From positions 1 through 64,000 of the forward strand of contig CAMAQH010000016.1 of the NCBI GenBank assembly GCA_945860295.1: DNA of 64,000 nt. The letters run 5' to 3'. Both the position numbers and the translations under genes were made by a program. The notes beneath the pieces were generated by a model, which did no database searches, was not told where the DNA came from, and worked only from the letters and a program-made list of their open reading frames with translations. Every line of letters begins with the position of its first letter. Positions within the stretch are counted from its first letter, which is position 1. Source of the stretch: Prosthecobacter debontii. Its GTDB lineage: Bacteria > Verrucomicrobiota > Verrucomicrobiia > Verrucomicrobiales > Verrucomicrobiaceae. This document shows positions 36,584 through 45,434 of the stretch, piece by piece.

Positions 36584-36949
36584 ATGCGCCTGCCATCTCG
36601 CCTTCATCTGAAGGAGTCTCGCGACTTCGCCTGCATCAAGGCGAATGGCAGGAGTCAAGCGGGCCGGTATTACGTCCTGGCCATGTTAAAGGTAGAAACG
36701 CTGACTGAATTTCAGTTTGGCCTAGTCACTGGAAAGCGGCTGGGCAATGCTGTCACAAGAAACCGACTCCGCCGACAGATGCGTGAAATCATTCGAGAGC
36801 ATCGGGCAGAAATAGCCCCCGGCTGGCAGTTTGTCACCATTGCCCGCTGGCGTGCTCCTGAGGCTGACTATGCTGATCTGGAGCAGGACTGGGTTAAGCT
36901 GGCGAAGCGCCAGGGACTCTTCTCGAAACCCACGATCTCAGTTCCATGA
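36584..36949 (+). CDS. rnpA: Ribonuclease P protein component
   Basis: A 121-residue basic protein that binds the catalytic RNase P RNA to mature tRNA 5' ends. The RNR signature is RNRLRRQMREIIRE (about 64-77), preceded by GLVTGKRLGNAV. Order and spacing after rpmH are canonical. Its stop overlaps the yidD start by four bases (36946-36949). The start at 36584 gives MRLPSRLHLKESRDF, typical of the family, where the LKxSxDF segment precedes the first strand. Confidence 0.95.
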   Translation: MRLPSRLHLKESRDFACIKANGRSQAGRYYVLAMLKVETLTEFQFGLVTGKRLGNAVTRNRLRRQMREIIREHRAEIAPGWQFVTIARWRAPEADYADLEQDWVKLAKRQGLFSKPTISVP

Positions 36950-37188
36950 GATTGGTTGTACGCATACTCATTCGTGGTTATCAGCGTTTCATCTCTCCTG
37001 TCATTCATTTCATCGGTGGCCCAGGTTCGGGCTGTCGTTTCGCTCCGACTTGTTCGGAATATTTTCTTCAAGCCGTGGAAAAACACGGCTTTTTTCGTGG
37101 TGCATGGTTCGGAACGCTCCGCATCCTCCGCTGCCAACCCTGGGGTGGTCAAGGTCACGACCCCGTACCAGAAAAAGCAAAACCTTAA
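36946..37188 (+). CDS. yidD: Membrane protein insertion efficiency factor
   Basis: An 80-residue protein assisting YidC-mediated membrane insertion. IRGYQRFISPVI, then GCRFAPTCSEYFLQAVEKHG and RCQPWGGQGHDPVP are the conserved elements, including the three cysteines. An amphipathic N-terminal helix probably attaches it to the inner membrane. It is coupled to rnpA by a four-base overlap and lies 16 bases before yidC. Confidence 0.96.
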   Translation: MRLVVRILIRGYQRFISPVIHFIGGPGSGCRFAPTCSEYFLQAVEKHGFFRGAWFGTLRILRCQPWGGQGHDPVPEKAKP

Positions 37189-37204
37189 ATTTTAAAAACA
37201 CCTC

Positions 37205-39016
37205 ATGGATCGTAAAGCTTGGCTCGTTATCGTCCTCTGTACCGTCGGCATTGGTATCAATGCATGGTTCGCTAGTAACCAGCAGCCTGCTCAGCCGCTG
37301 CCCACCACCAAAACGGTAGCGACAGCACCCGCCGCTACGGTGGCTGCACCAGTCTCTGCTGTTGCAAATGCACCAACGGCCCCCGTGCCGTCTGCTGCCG
37401 GCAGCACCCCTGAAGAAACACACACGCTCACTCAGGGTAGCGTAACGTGGCATTTCTCTACCAAAGGAGCAGGTGTCGTCAAATCGGTGCTGGCTGGCAC
37501 CGACCAGATCACATTGAACGAGTTCGGACGCGAACCCATCGGCGCATTGCGTCGTGAGGCAGCGGGCAATGACGCCGTCGCCTACAAGATTACCGCCAAG
37601 TCTGACAAGAGTATTACCTTTGATGGAACGGCTCAAGATGGCATCAGCATCCGCAAGACCTATGCTTTAACCGAGGGTGAAAAGTCAGACGATCACCTCA
37701 TCACACTGAATGTGACGCTAACCAATACCAGCGCGGCTGCCTTCAAGTCTGAAGAAATTTATCTCTATGCGGGAGCCGCGAACTCCATGAGTCCTGATGA
37801 AGCTTTGAAGCCCAGTTTCTTTTGGAACGATGCAGGAGACGCAACTCAAAAGGACACCAATGCTTTCGGTGGTGGGTGGTTTTCCACCGAACAAAAGGAG
37901 ATGCGCTCCAGTCATCCGCATCTGCGCTTCGGTGGTGTGATGAGCCGCTTCGATGCCACCATACTAAATCACATCAGCAAGGGTGATTCGATGGGCAAGC
38001 CTGGAAAGATTTGGGGCACACGCTTCCTCATTGATCATAGCAAAGACAAATTCAAGGACATGTCGGCAGCCGCCAATGATCATGCGATTGAGGCCGCTGT
38101 CAGTCTGCCACCCGTCGAGTTGGCACCCTCAGCTAGTTTGTCAGAAGACTACGAGATCTATGTTGGCCCAAAGGAATACCACCGACTAACACTCCTCGGC
38201 GGTCAGCGTGAAGAAGTGATGTTCTATGGCATGTGGGGCTTCATCAGCCGCATCCTGACTCAAGTGATGCGCTGGATGCATGATGTCAGTGGTAACTGGG
38301 GCGTGGCCATCATCCTGCTCACACTCTGCATCCGCACCGTCCTTTGGCCGCTCCAGTCGAAGGCTCAGTCCTCCATGAAGCGCATGGGCCTACTGGCTCC
38401 GAAGATGAAAGAGCTACAGGATAAGTATAAAGACGACCCGACCAAGCAGCAGACGGAAGTCATGAAGATGTACAAGGAGTATGGAGTTAACCCCGTCGGT
38501 GGTTGCCTGCCGATGATGTTGCAGATTCCCATCTTCTTCGGCTTTTACAGCGTGCTTCAAAACGCTGCCGAGTTGCGTGGTCAGCCCTGGATGTGGGTGA
38601 AGGATCTCTCACTGGCAGACACGATTCACACGCTGCACTTCTCATCGAGTCTGCCGCTCGTCGGCACGCACTTCGACATCAATCCGCTGCCACTCATTAT
38701 GGGCGTCACCATGATCCTTCAGATGAAGCTCACACCGCAGCCTGCAACCGTGGACAAGAGCCAGAAGATGATGTTTACCATCATGCCCTTCTTCTTCCTC
38801 TTCATCTGCTATAACTTTGCCGCAGCCTTGTCCCTCTACTGGTCCACCCAAAATATCTTTGCCATCTTCCAGAGCTGGATCATGAAGCTCTACATGAAGG
38901 ACCCTGTGTTGGAAAAAATCGCCATTCAGCCCAAAGCAAATGCCCCTAAAAACCCAGCGAATCCAAACGACAAGGACAAGAAGACCAAGCCCAAAACGCC
39001 GAAACTTGGTGGTTAG
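37205..39016 (+). CDS. yidC: Membrane protein insertase YidC
   Basis: A 603-residue insertase. An N-terminal helix (about 5-20), an Ala/Pro-rich linker and a large periplasmic beta-domain (about 75-340) precede the conserved core: GNWGVAIILLTLCIRTVLWPLQ (helix 2 region with the functional Arg), EYGVNPVGGCLPMMLQIPIF, and three further helices to about 565. The C-terminal tail is Lys/Pro-rich (NDKDKKTKPKTPK), as in species where YidC binds ribosomes. It inserts membrane proteins alone or with SecYEG, and belongs to the rpmH cluster. Confidence 0.97.
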   Translation: MDRKAWLVIVLCTVGIGINAWFASNQQPAQPLPTTKTVATAPAATVAAPVSAVANAPTAPVPSAAGSTPEETHTLTQGSVTWHFSTKGAGVVKSVLAGTDQITLNEFGREPIGALRREAAGNDAVAYKITAKSDKSITFDGTAQDGISIRKTYALTEGEKSDDHLITLNVTLTNTSAAAFKSEEIYLYAGAANSMSPDEALKPSFFWNDAGDATQKDTNAFGGGWFSTEQKEMRSSHPHLRFGGVMSRFDATILNHISKGDSMGKPGKIWGTRFLIDHSKDKFKDMSAAANDHAIEAAVSLPPVELAPSASLSEDYEIYVGPKEYHRLTLLGGQREEVMFYGMWGFISRILTQVMRWMHDVSGNWGVAIILLTLCIRTVLWPLQSKAQSSMKRMGLLAPKMKELQDKYKDDPTKQQTEVMKMYKEYGVNPVGGCLPMMLQIPIFFGFYSVLQNAAELRGQPWMWVKDLSLADTIHTLHFSSSLPLVGTHFDINPLPLIMGVTMILQMKLTPQPATVDKSQKMMFTIMPFFFLFICYNFAAALSLYWSTQNIFAIFQSWIMKLYMKDPVLEKIAIQPKANAPKNPANPNDKDKKTKPKTPKLGG

Positions 39017-39106
39017 TCGTTGCTGTTGGTAGTCATGCCACACCTCACCGAAAATAGCCTTGCTGCATTGCATGCTTGAATGCATGACTGCGCAGTTTTT
39101 CAGCCC

Positions 39107-39829
39107 ATGCAATTCGTCTTTCCCACCCACCTCCAGCTCGGCAGCGAGCACAGTGAAGGTTTTCACCAGGAATTGCTTCGTGGCTTAACCCACAAGTTGA
39201 ACAACCTGCTCGCCGTCATCCAGGGTTTCTCCAGCCTCGTGCTCATGACCGACGACCTCGACCCAGGTGTGGCGGAAAATGTCCAGCACATCCGTGAAGC
39301 CTCTGTTGGTGTAGCGGCCCTCAGCGAGCGTATCCGCTCAGCAGGTGGTTGTGCAAAACTCACACCTCAAGCTCTCAGCCTAAATGAATATTTCAGTGTC
39401 GTTGAGGGGGCTTTGTTAGAGCCTTTCTCCAAAAACAAACTGCAACTCGAAGCTGAAGTGCAGCCCGGCCTGCCTCCTGTATTGGTGGACCCGACCAAGT
39501 TCAAAGACATCCTCATCGAACTCCTAAAAAATGCGGCTGAAGCCGCAGGTAGTACCGGTGGACGCGCTATGTTAAAGATCGCCGGTCCGGGCGTAATCAC
39601 ACCTACCGAGCAGCGCCGCGTGGACATCTTGATCAGCAACACAGGCTCCCAGATTCCTCAGGACAAACTGGCTCAGATGTTCCGCCCCTTCACAGGCTCC
39701 AAAAACAGCAATCACCTCGGCCTTGGTCTCACCATCGCTACCATGCTTTGCCATCAGATGGGCCTGCAAATAGGCCTCGCCTCAGAGAACAACACTACCA
39801 CAGCTTGGTTGAGTTGCCCGATGGCTTGA
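39107..39829 (+). CDS. Soluble histidine-kinase-like protein
   Basis: A 240-residue protein (an ATG at 39080 would add nine residues). GLTHKLNNLLAVIQGFSSLV carries a HisKA-type phosphoacceptor His near residue 29. ILIELLKNAAEAAG is the N box, ILISNTGSQIPQ the G1 region and HLGLGLTIATML the G2 box of an HATPase_c domain. There is no sensor domain, membrane segment or receiver. It resembles the catalytic halves of NtrB-type kinases. It lies 90 bases after yidC, where mnmE or a KH-domain gene is more usual, and no response regulator is adjacent. Confidence 0.85.
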   Translation: MQFVFPTHLQLGSEHSEGFHQELLRGLTHKLNNLLAVIQGFSSLVLMTDDLDPGVAENVQHIREASVGVAALSERIRSAGGCAKLTPQALSLNEYFSVVEGALLEPFSKNKLQLEAEVQPGLPPVLVDPTKFKDILIELLKNAAEAAGSTGGRAMLKIAGPGVITPTEQRRVDILISNTGSQIPQDKLAQMFRPFTGSKNSNHLGLGLTIATMLCHQMGLQIGLASENNTTTAWLSCPMA

Positions 39830-39834
39830 TCCAA

Positions 39835-39880
39835 GTGGCGGACTTGAAGTCCACCACCCATCAGGCGGGCTGAAGCCCGC
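39835..39880. repeat. Double-hairpin REP-like element
   Basis: Two neighbouring palindromes lie between two convergent genes. The first is GTGGCGGACTTG with its complement (39835-39857). The second is GCGGGCT-GA-AGCCCGC (39865-39880). It probably serves as a bidirectional terminator and looks like a REP/BIME-type element. Confidence 0.55.
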
Positions 39881-39891
39881 GCGCCACCCTC

Positions 39892-41847
39892 CTATGTTTC
39901 AAAGTAGGTGTAGCCGCGCAGACCTGCTTCAAAAGCACCCATGATCTCTTTGCGCTCAGAAGGCGTGATGCGGTTAGAAACCACGGCGCTCTCAGCAAGA
40001 TTGCGGAAACGTGTGGCCAGATCTTTGGGATCGTATTCCACGTAGCTGAGCACTTCAGAGACGCTGTCGCCTTCTTGCTCGCGGCGATATTTGAGTTTGC
40101 CGTTTTCAATTGAGACACTGACGACGTTGGTATCGCCGAGCAGGTTATGCAGATCACCAAGCGTCTCCTGATAAGCACCCACCAGGAAGATGCCGAGCAT
40201 GTAGTCTTCACCCGACTCAAAGTCCGGATCATGCAAAGGCAAGCTACCGCAAATCTCGCCGCTATGGGCAAACTTGTCGATCTTACCATCGCTGTCACAA
40301 GTAATGTCTGAAAGCACCGCATTACGTGTTGGCTTTTCCTTCAAACGATGAATCGGCATGACTGGGAAAATCTGGTCGATGGCCCAAAGGTCAGGCAGAC
40401 TCTGGAAGACGCTGAAGTTGCCGTAATAGTAGTCCGTCATCACCGTGGACATGCGCTCCATTTGGCTACCATCATGGCCCACAGACTCTAGCTTGCCAGA
40501 GATCCAGGTCATGATGTCCCAATACATTTCTTCACCCTGCGAGCGCTCGCGGAGACTTACTTTACCATAGTTGAACTCACTGCGTAGCTTGTCGCGGTAA
40601 TAGACCGCATCGTTGTAGATCTCCTGCACGCGATCGCGTGAAAGTTTGGTGGGATCTTTCTGCTTCTCAGCACGCAGTTCTGCCAGATGGCGCACCATCG
40701 GCGGCGTGTCTTTGTTCACGACCACTTCACGATTCAGCGTTTCAAAACGATTCACATCTAGGATGTTGATGACCAACACCGAGTAGTAAGCCACGATAGC
40801 GCGACCAGACTCGGTGATGATGTCAGGATGCGGCACACCAGCCTCCGTCGTCACTTCGCTGATGGCTTCGATCACATCAGCGCAGTATTCCTTCGTGCCG
40901 TAGTTGCTTGAGGCCGAGGTCGCACCTTTAAAGCCGTCGTAGCTGATCGCTAGACCACCACCGAGATCAAGGATGCCCATGCGCGCACCTTCTTTAACGA
41001 GGCCACAATAGACACGAGTCGCTTCCGTTACAGCTTGGCGGATGGCGCGGATGTTTGGGATCTGGCTGCCTTGGTGATAATGCAACATGCGCAAGCAATC
41101 GAGCATCCCCTCATCGCGCAGTGTATCCACCACGTTCATGAGCTGTGAGATGTTCAGACCAAACACGCTCGCATCACCACCCGAGCCTGCCCAGTGGCCA
41201 GCACTTTCTGCACTGAGTTTGAAGCGCACGCCGAGAGTGGGCCGCACGCCCATCTTCTTTGAGCGATCCATGATCAGCTTCAATTCTGAAGGCATCTCCA
41301 GCACCAAGATCACTTGCAGCCCCATCTTCTGTGCAAACAAAGCTAGGTCGATGAATTCCTCATCTTTGTAGCCATTGCACACGATGTAAGCCTCAGGGTC
41401 ATGCATGTAAGCCAGTGCAGCGATGAGCTCTGGCTTGCTGCCGGCTTCGAGACCGTAATGATACTTGCGGCCATAGCGTGTGATCTCGTCGATCACCTCT
41501 TGCTGCTGATTCACTTTGATTGGATACACGCCGCGATAAGCACCCTGATATTTTGCCTCACGGATCGAGCTGGCAAAGCCTTCGTTCAGTTCATCAATGC
41601 GCCAGCGTAGCAGGTCACCAAAACGAATCAGTACCGGTAGTTGCGTCCCACGGTCGCGCAGACCTTTAACGATCTGGGCTAAAGAAACTGGCTTAGTCTT
41701 GGTGCCGTCCTTGAGATTAACCACCACTTCACCTTTCGTGGAGATGTCGAAGTAGCCATGACCCCATTCACGGATGCCGTAAAGTTCGGCACTGTCTTCG
41801 GTGTTCCAAGCGGGTGGTTTTGGGCGTCGTTCCATGTTCGTATTCAA
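39892..41847 (-). CDS. speA: Biosynthetic arginine decarboxylase
   Basis: A 651-residue PLP enzyme that decarboxylates arginine to agmatine, the first step of the agmatine route to putrescine. GVYPIKVNQQ holds the PLP-binding Lys at about 111. YGLEAGSKPELIAAL, LGVRFKLSAESAGHWAGSGG and ILDLGGGLAISYDG are typical of SpeA, and CGSLPLHDPDFESGEDYMLG near the C-terminus carries a likely active-site Cys. Length and order match the family. It stands alone, divergent from the transglutaminase-DUF2126 gene (164-bp gap). No regulatory site was recognised. Confidence 0.96.
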   Translation of the reverse strand: MNTNMERRPKPPAWNTEDSAELYGIREWGHGYFDISTKGEVVVNLKDGTKTKPVSLAQIVKGLRDRGTQLPVLIRFGDLLRWRIDELNEGFASSIREAKYQGAYRGVYPIKVNQQQEVIDEITRYGRKYHYGLEAGSKPELIAALAYMHDPEAYIVCNGYKDEEFIDLALFAQKMGLQVILVLEMPSELKLIMDRSKKMGVRPTLGVRFKLSAESAGHWAGSGGDASVFGLNISQLMNVVDTLRDEGMLDCLRMLHYHQGSQIPNIRAIRQAVTEATRVYCGLVKEGARMGILDLGGGLAISYDGFKGATSASSNYGTKEYCADVIEAISEVTTEAGVPHPDIITESGRAIVAYYSVLVINILDVNRFETLNREVVVNKDTPPMVRHLAELRAEKQKDPTKLSRDRVQEIYNDAVYYRDKLRSEFNYGKVSLRERSQGEEMYWDIMTWISGKLESVGHDGSQMERMSTVMTDYYYGNFSVFQSLPDLWAIDQIFPVMPIHRLKEKPTRNAVLSDITCDSDGKIDKFAHSGEICGSLPLHDPDFESGEDYMLGIFLVGAYQETLGDLHNLLGDTNVVSVSIENGKLKYRREQEGDSVSEVLSYVEYDPKDLATRFRNLAESAVVSNRITPSERKEIMGAFEAGLRGYTYFET

Positions 41848-42011
41848 GACCCGCGATTATGGGGGCATTCGCAGGGATGAAAAGTGAAACTCTTGCCTCA
41901 TGAGAAATACTCAACAGACCAAACATTCTTGGCTGTAACAGTTGCTGCTTTGAGATGCTCCGGCGCACTGGCACGCGCTGTGCTTTGTCATATCTTGTCC
42001 TACCAACCTGC

Positions 42012-45000
42012 ATGTCTATCCACGTCGCTCTTCGTCATGTCACTCAGTACAAATTTGATCGACCCGTTTCGCTCTCACCCCATGTGGTAAGGCTGCGGCC
42101 CGCGCCCCACTGCCGGACACAGTTATTGAGCTATTCGCTGAAGATCACCCCCGAGAATCATTTCATCAATTGGCAGCAGGATCCGCAGGCAAACTATCTG
42201 GCTCGATTAGTCTTCCCTGAAAAAGCGACGGAGCTGACCGTTGAAGTCGATCTGGTGGCTGAAATGGCGGTCTATAACCCCTTTGATTTTTTCCTCGAAC
42301 CCGCTGCCGAGCATGTGCCCTTTCACTATGATCCAGTGCTGGCTCATGAGCTAGAACCCTACCAACGGAAACTCCCCCTGACGCCACTCCTGGGAGCCTA
42401 CATGCGTGAGGTCAGGCAGGTCATTTCTAGTTCAAAGGTACCACTCCGCACGATCGACTTCCTCGTCGCACTCAATCAAATGATCTGGAAGGACGTGAGC
42501 TACGGCATCCGCATGGAGCCTGGCGTGCAGTCACCAGAGGAGACGCTGGAAATCGGCAGCGGTTCGTGCCGTGACTCCGCGTGGCTCATGGTGCAGGTCT
42601 TCCGTACTTTGGGGATGGCTGCACGTTTTGTTAGCGGCTACTTGATTCAGCTCAAAGCAGATGTGAAATCCCTCGACGGCCCGAGTGGTGCTGAAGTGGA
42701 CTTCACCGACCTCCACGCTTGGTGTGAGGTCTATCTGCCGGGTGCAGGCTGGGTCGGGCTGGACCCCACATCCGGCCTCATGGCTGGTGAAGGCCACCTG
42801 CCGCTCGCTGCCACACCTGATCCACAAAGCGCCGCGCCTGTGAGTGGTGCTAGCGATAAGTGTGAGGTGACTTTTCACCACGAAATGAGCGTGACAAGGA
42901 TATTTGAATCTCCGCGTGTCACGAAGCCCTACACGCCTGAACAATGGGCAGAGATCGACGCGCTGGGACACCTCGTGGATGCCGATCTGATCCGCAATGA
43001 TGTTCGCCTGACGATGGGCGGTGAGCCGACCTTTGTCAGCATCGACGACATGGAAGGTGAGGAGTGGAACACCGCCGCCGTAGGACCCAAAAAGCGCGTG
43101 CTCTCTGGCAAACTCATTCGTCGTCTGCGTGATCAATTCGGTCCTGGTGGACTGCTCCACTTCGGTATGGGCAAGTGGTATCCCGGTGAGCCATTGCCAC
43201 GCTGGGCGCTCGGTTGCTACTGGCGAAAAGATGGTGTGCCCGTGTGGAGAGATGATTCGCTCATCGGCGATGAGACGAAGAACTACGGCTATGACAGCAC
43301 CCAGGCACGGCGCTTTGGTTTAGCTCTCGCCGCCTCTCTCGGAGTTGATCCCAAATGGCTAAAGCCCGGCTATGAAGACGCCTTCTATTATCTGTGGAAA
43401 GAGAAGCGTCTGCCAGTGAATGTCGATCCGCTAAAATCCAATTTAAAGAACGCGAATGATCGTCTGCGCTTGGCGCGTCTCTTTGAACAAGGTCTAGATG
43501 AAGTCGTCGGATTTGCTCTGCCTCTTCAACGCGCTGAGTCTCTCGGTAAGCCACGCTGGCAGAGTGGACCGTGGTTTGTGCGTGACGATGCCATGTACCT
43601 AATTCCCGGTGATTCACCGATGGGGCTGCGTCTGCCGCTAGACACTTTGCCATGGGTCAGTGCCACCGATTATCCTTGGATCTATCCGGTCGATCCCTCC
43701 AGCGACTGGCCCGATCTGCCGCCGCGCCCAGAGGGCAGGCAGCGCTTCCTCGGCGCTGTGGCGGAGTGGTTGGACGGCTCTTCAGGCGTGCCCACGAGTT
43801 ATGGCAAAGGCATTTATGCCGGCCAGGGCAAACCAGGGCGAGTGAAGCTGGAGCCGCAGGATGAAAATGAATTGCCAGAGGCTGAGCGCTACCCGCAACC
43901 TCAAACATCCGCCTCCAAAGTCATTCGCACCGCAGTCTGCATCGAGCCGCGTGAAGGCCGTCTGCATGTCTTCATGCCACCCGTGGAAAAGGTGGAGGAC
44001 TACCTCGACCTCGTGACAGCAGTTGAAGACGTGGCGGTAGCATTAAAAATGCCCGTCATCATTGAAGGCACGCCACCACCCTATGATCCACGTTTGAATG
44101 TGCTGAAGGTGACGCCTGATCCAGGCGTGATCGAGGTGAACATGCATCCGGTTAAAACTTGGACCGATCTTGTGCACAACACCCAGACACTCTATGAAGA
44201 AGCGCGCCTCACGCGTCTCGGCACAGAGAAGTTCATGGTCGATGGTCGCCACACTGGCACAGGCGGCGGCAATCACATCGTCTTTGGCGGTGAGCGCCCC
44301 GTGGACTCACCACTGCTGCGCCGACCTGATTTGTTGAAAAGCTTGTTGGGCTACTGGCATAATCACCCGAGCCTCAGCTATCTTTTCAGCGGCCTGTTCA
44401 TCGGCCCGACGAGCCAATCTCCACGTATTGATGAAGCCCGCAACGACGCTGTGTTTGAGATCGAACTCGCCTTCCGAGAACTCGACCGCTACACGACTGA
44501 AAAAGGCAGCGCGCCACCCTGGCTCGTGGATCGACTTTTCCGCAATCTATTGGCTGACTCCTCTGGCAATACGCACCGCACGGAGTTCTCCATCGACAAG
44601 CTCTTTGATCCCGGCAGCAGCACGGGCAGACTCGGACTGGTGGAACTGCGCTCGTTTGAGATGCCACCTCATGCCGAGATGAGTCTCGCTCAAAACCTGC
44701 TGGTGCGCGCTGCCATCTCACGCTTCTGGGATCAGCCCTATAAAACAAAGCTCGTGCGCTGGGGCACTGAACTGCATGATCGCTTTCTCCTCCCGCAATT
44801 TGTCTGGGATGATTTTTGCGATGTGCTCGGAGACATGAAGGAGTTCGGTTATGATCTTAAACCAGAATGGTTCAAGCCGCATTACGAGTTCAAGTTCCCC
44901 AACATCGGCCACATCAATCAGCGTGGCATTAATCTAGAAATCCGCACGGCTCTGGAGCCTTGGCATGTCTTGGGTGAAGACGGCAGTGCTGGTAGCACCG

Positions 45001-45434
45001 TTCGTTATGTCGATAGCAGCCTTGAACGTGTGCAGGTAAAAACCAGCGGCCTCTTGGGCAGTCGTTACCTCGTCACCTGCAATGGCTACGAAGTCCCGCT
45101 TCATGCCACCGGCACCGTCGGTGAATTTGTCTCCGGTGTGCGCTACCGCGCGTGGCAGCCACCGAACTGCTTGCAGCCGACCATTGGCATTCACAGCCCG
45201 CTCGTGTTCGACATCGTGGACACCTGGAATAAGCGCAGTCTCGGTGGTTGCACCTGTCATGTCGTGCATCCCGGTGGCCGCAGTTACGACACCTTCCCGG
45301 TGAATGGCTACGAGGCTGAAAGCCGCCGTCACGGGCGCTTCTTCCCCACTGGTCACACGGCTGGCGAGATTGATCCGATTAAGCTGACCATCCTCCCTGA
45401 GTTCCCGCTCACGCTGGATCTACGAATGGAGTGA
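42012..45434 (+). CDS. Transglutaminase-like and DUF2126 amidoligase-type fusion protein
   Basis: A 1140-residue cytoplasmic protein. The ATG at 42012 opens SIHVALRHVTQYKFDRPV, the standard beginning of bacterial transglutaminase-like proteins. The triad is visible: Cys in GSGSCRDSAWLM (about 185), His in DLHAWCEVYLPG (about 234) and Asp in LDPTSG (about 250). From about 320 the DUF2126 region begins (RLTMGGEPTFVSIDDMEG) and continues to the C-terminus (THRTEFSIDKLFDPGSSTGR, HAEMSLAQNLLVRA). DUF2126 is predicted to be a glutamine-synthetase-like amidoligase that works with an alpha-E and an ATP-grasp protein. Those two are missing here. Confidence 0.93.
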   Translation: MSIHVALRHVTQYKFDRPVSLSPHVVRLRPAPHCRTQLLSYSLKITPENHFINWQQDPQANYLARLVFPEKATELTVEVDLVAEMAVYNPFDFFLEPAAEHVPFHYDPVLAHELEPYQRKLPLTPLLGAYMREVRQVISSSKVPLRTIDFLVALNQMIWKDVSYGIRMEPGVQSPEETLEIGSGSCRDSAWLMVQVFRTLGMAARFVSGYLIQLKADVKSLDGPSGAEVDFTDLHAWCEVYLPGAGWVGLDPTSGLMAGEGHLPLAATPDPQSAAPVSGASDKCEVTFHHEMSVTRIFESPRVTKPYTPEQWAEIDALGHLVDADLIRNDVRLTMGGEPTFVSIDDMEGEEWNTAAVGPKKRVLSGKLIRRLRDQFGPGGLLHFGMGKWYPGEPLPRWALGCYWRKDGVPVWRDDSLIGDETKNYGYDSTQARRFGLALAASLGVDPKWLKPGYEDAFYYLWKEKRLPVNVDPLKSNLKNANDRLRLARLFEQGLDEVVGFALPLQRAESLGKPRWQSGPWFVRDDAMYLIPGDSPMGLRLPLDTLPWVSATDYPWIYPVDPSSDWPDLPPRPEGRQRFLGAVAEWLDGSSGVPTSYGKGIYAGQGKPGRVKLEPQDENELPEAERYPQPQTSASKVIRTAVCIEPREGRLHVFMPPVEKVEDYLDLVTAVEDVAVALKMPVIIEGTPPPYDPRLNVLKVTPDPGVIEVNMHPVKTWTDLVHNTQTLYEEARLTRLGTEKFMVDGRHTGTGGGNHIVFGGERPVDSPLLRRPDLLKSLLGYWHNHPSLSYLFSGLFIGPTSQSPRIDEARNDAVFEIELAFRELDRYTTEKGSAPPWLVDRLFRNLLADSSGNTHRTEFSIDKLFDPGSSTGRLGLVELRSFEMPPHAEMSLAQNLLVRAAISRFWDQPYKTKLVRWGTELHDRFLLPQFVWDDFCDVLGDMKEFGYDLKPEWFKPHYEFKFPNIGHINQRGINLEIRTALEPWHVLGEDGSAGSTVRYVDSSLERVQVKTSGLLGSRYLVTCNGYEVPLHATGTVGEFVSGVRYRAWQPPNCLQPTIGIHSPLVFDIVDTWNKRSLGGCTCHVVHPGGRSYDTFPVNGYEAESRRHGRFFPTGHTAGEIDPIKLTILPEFPLTLDLRME

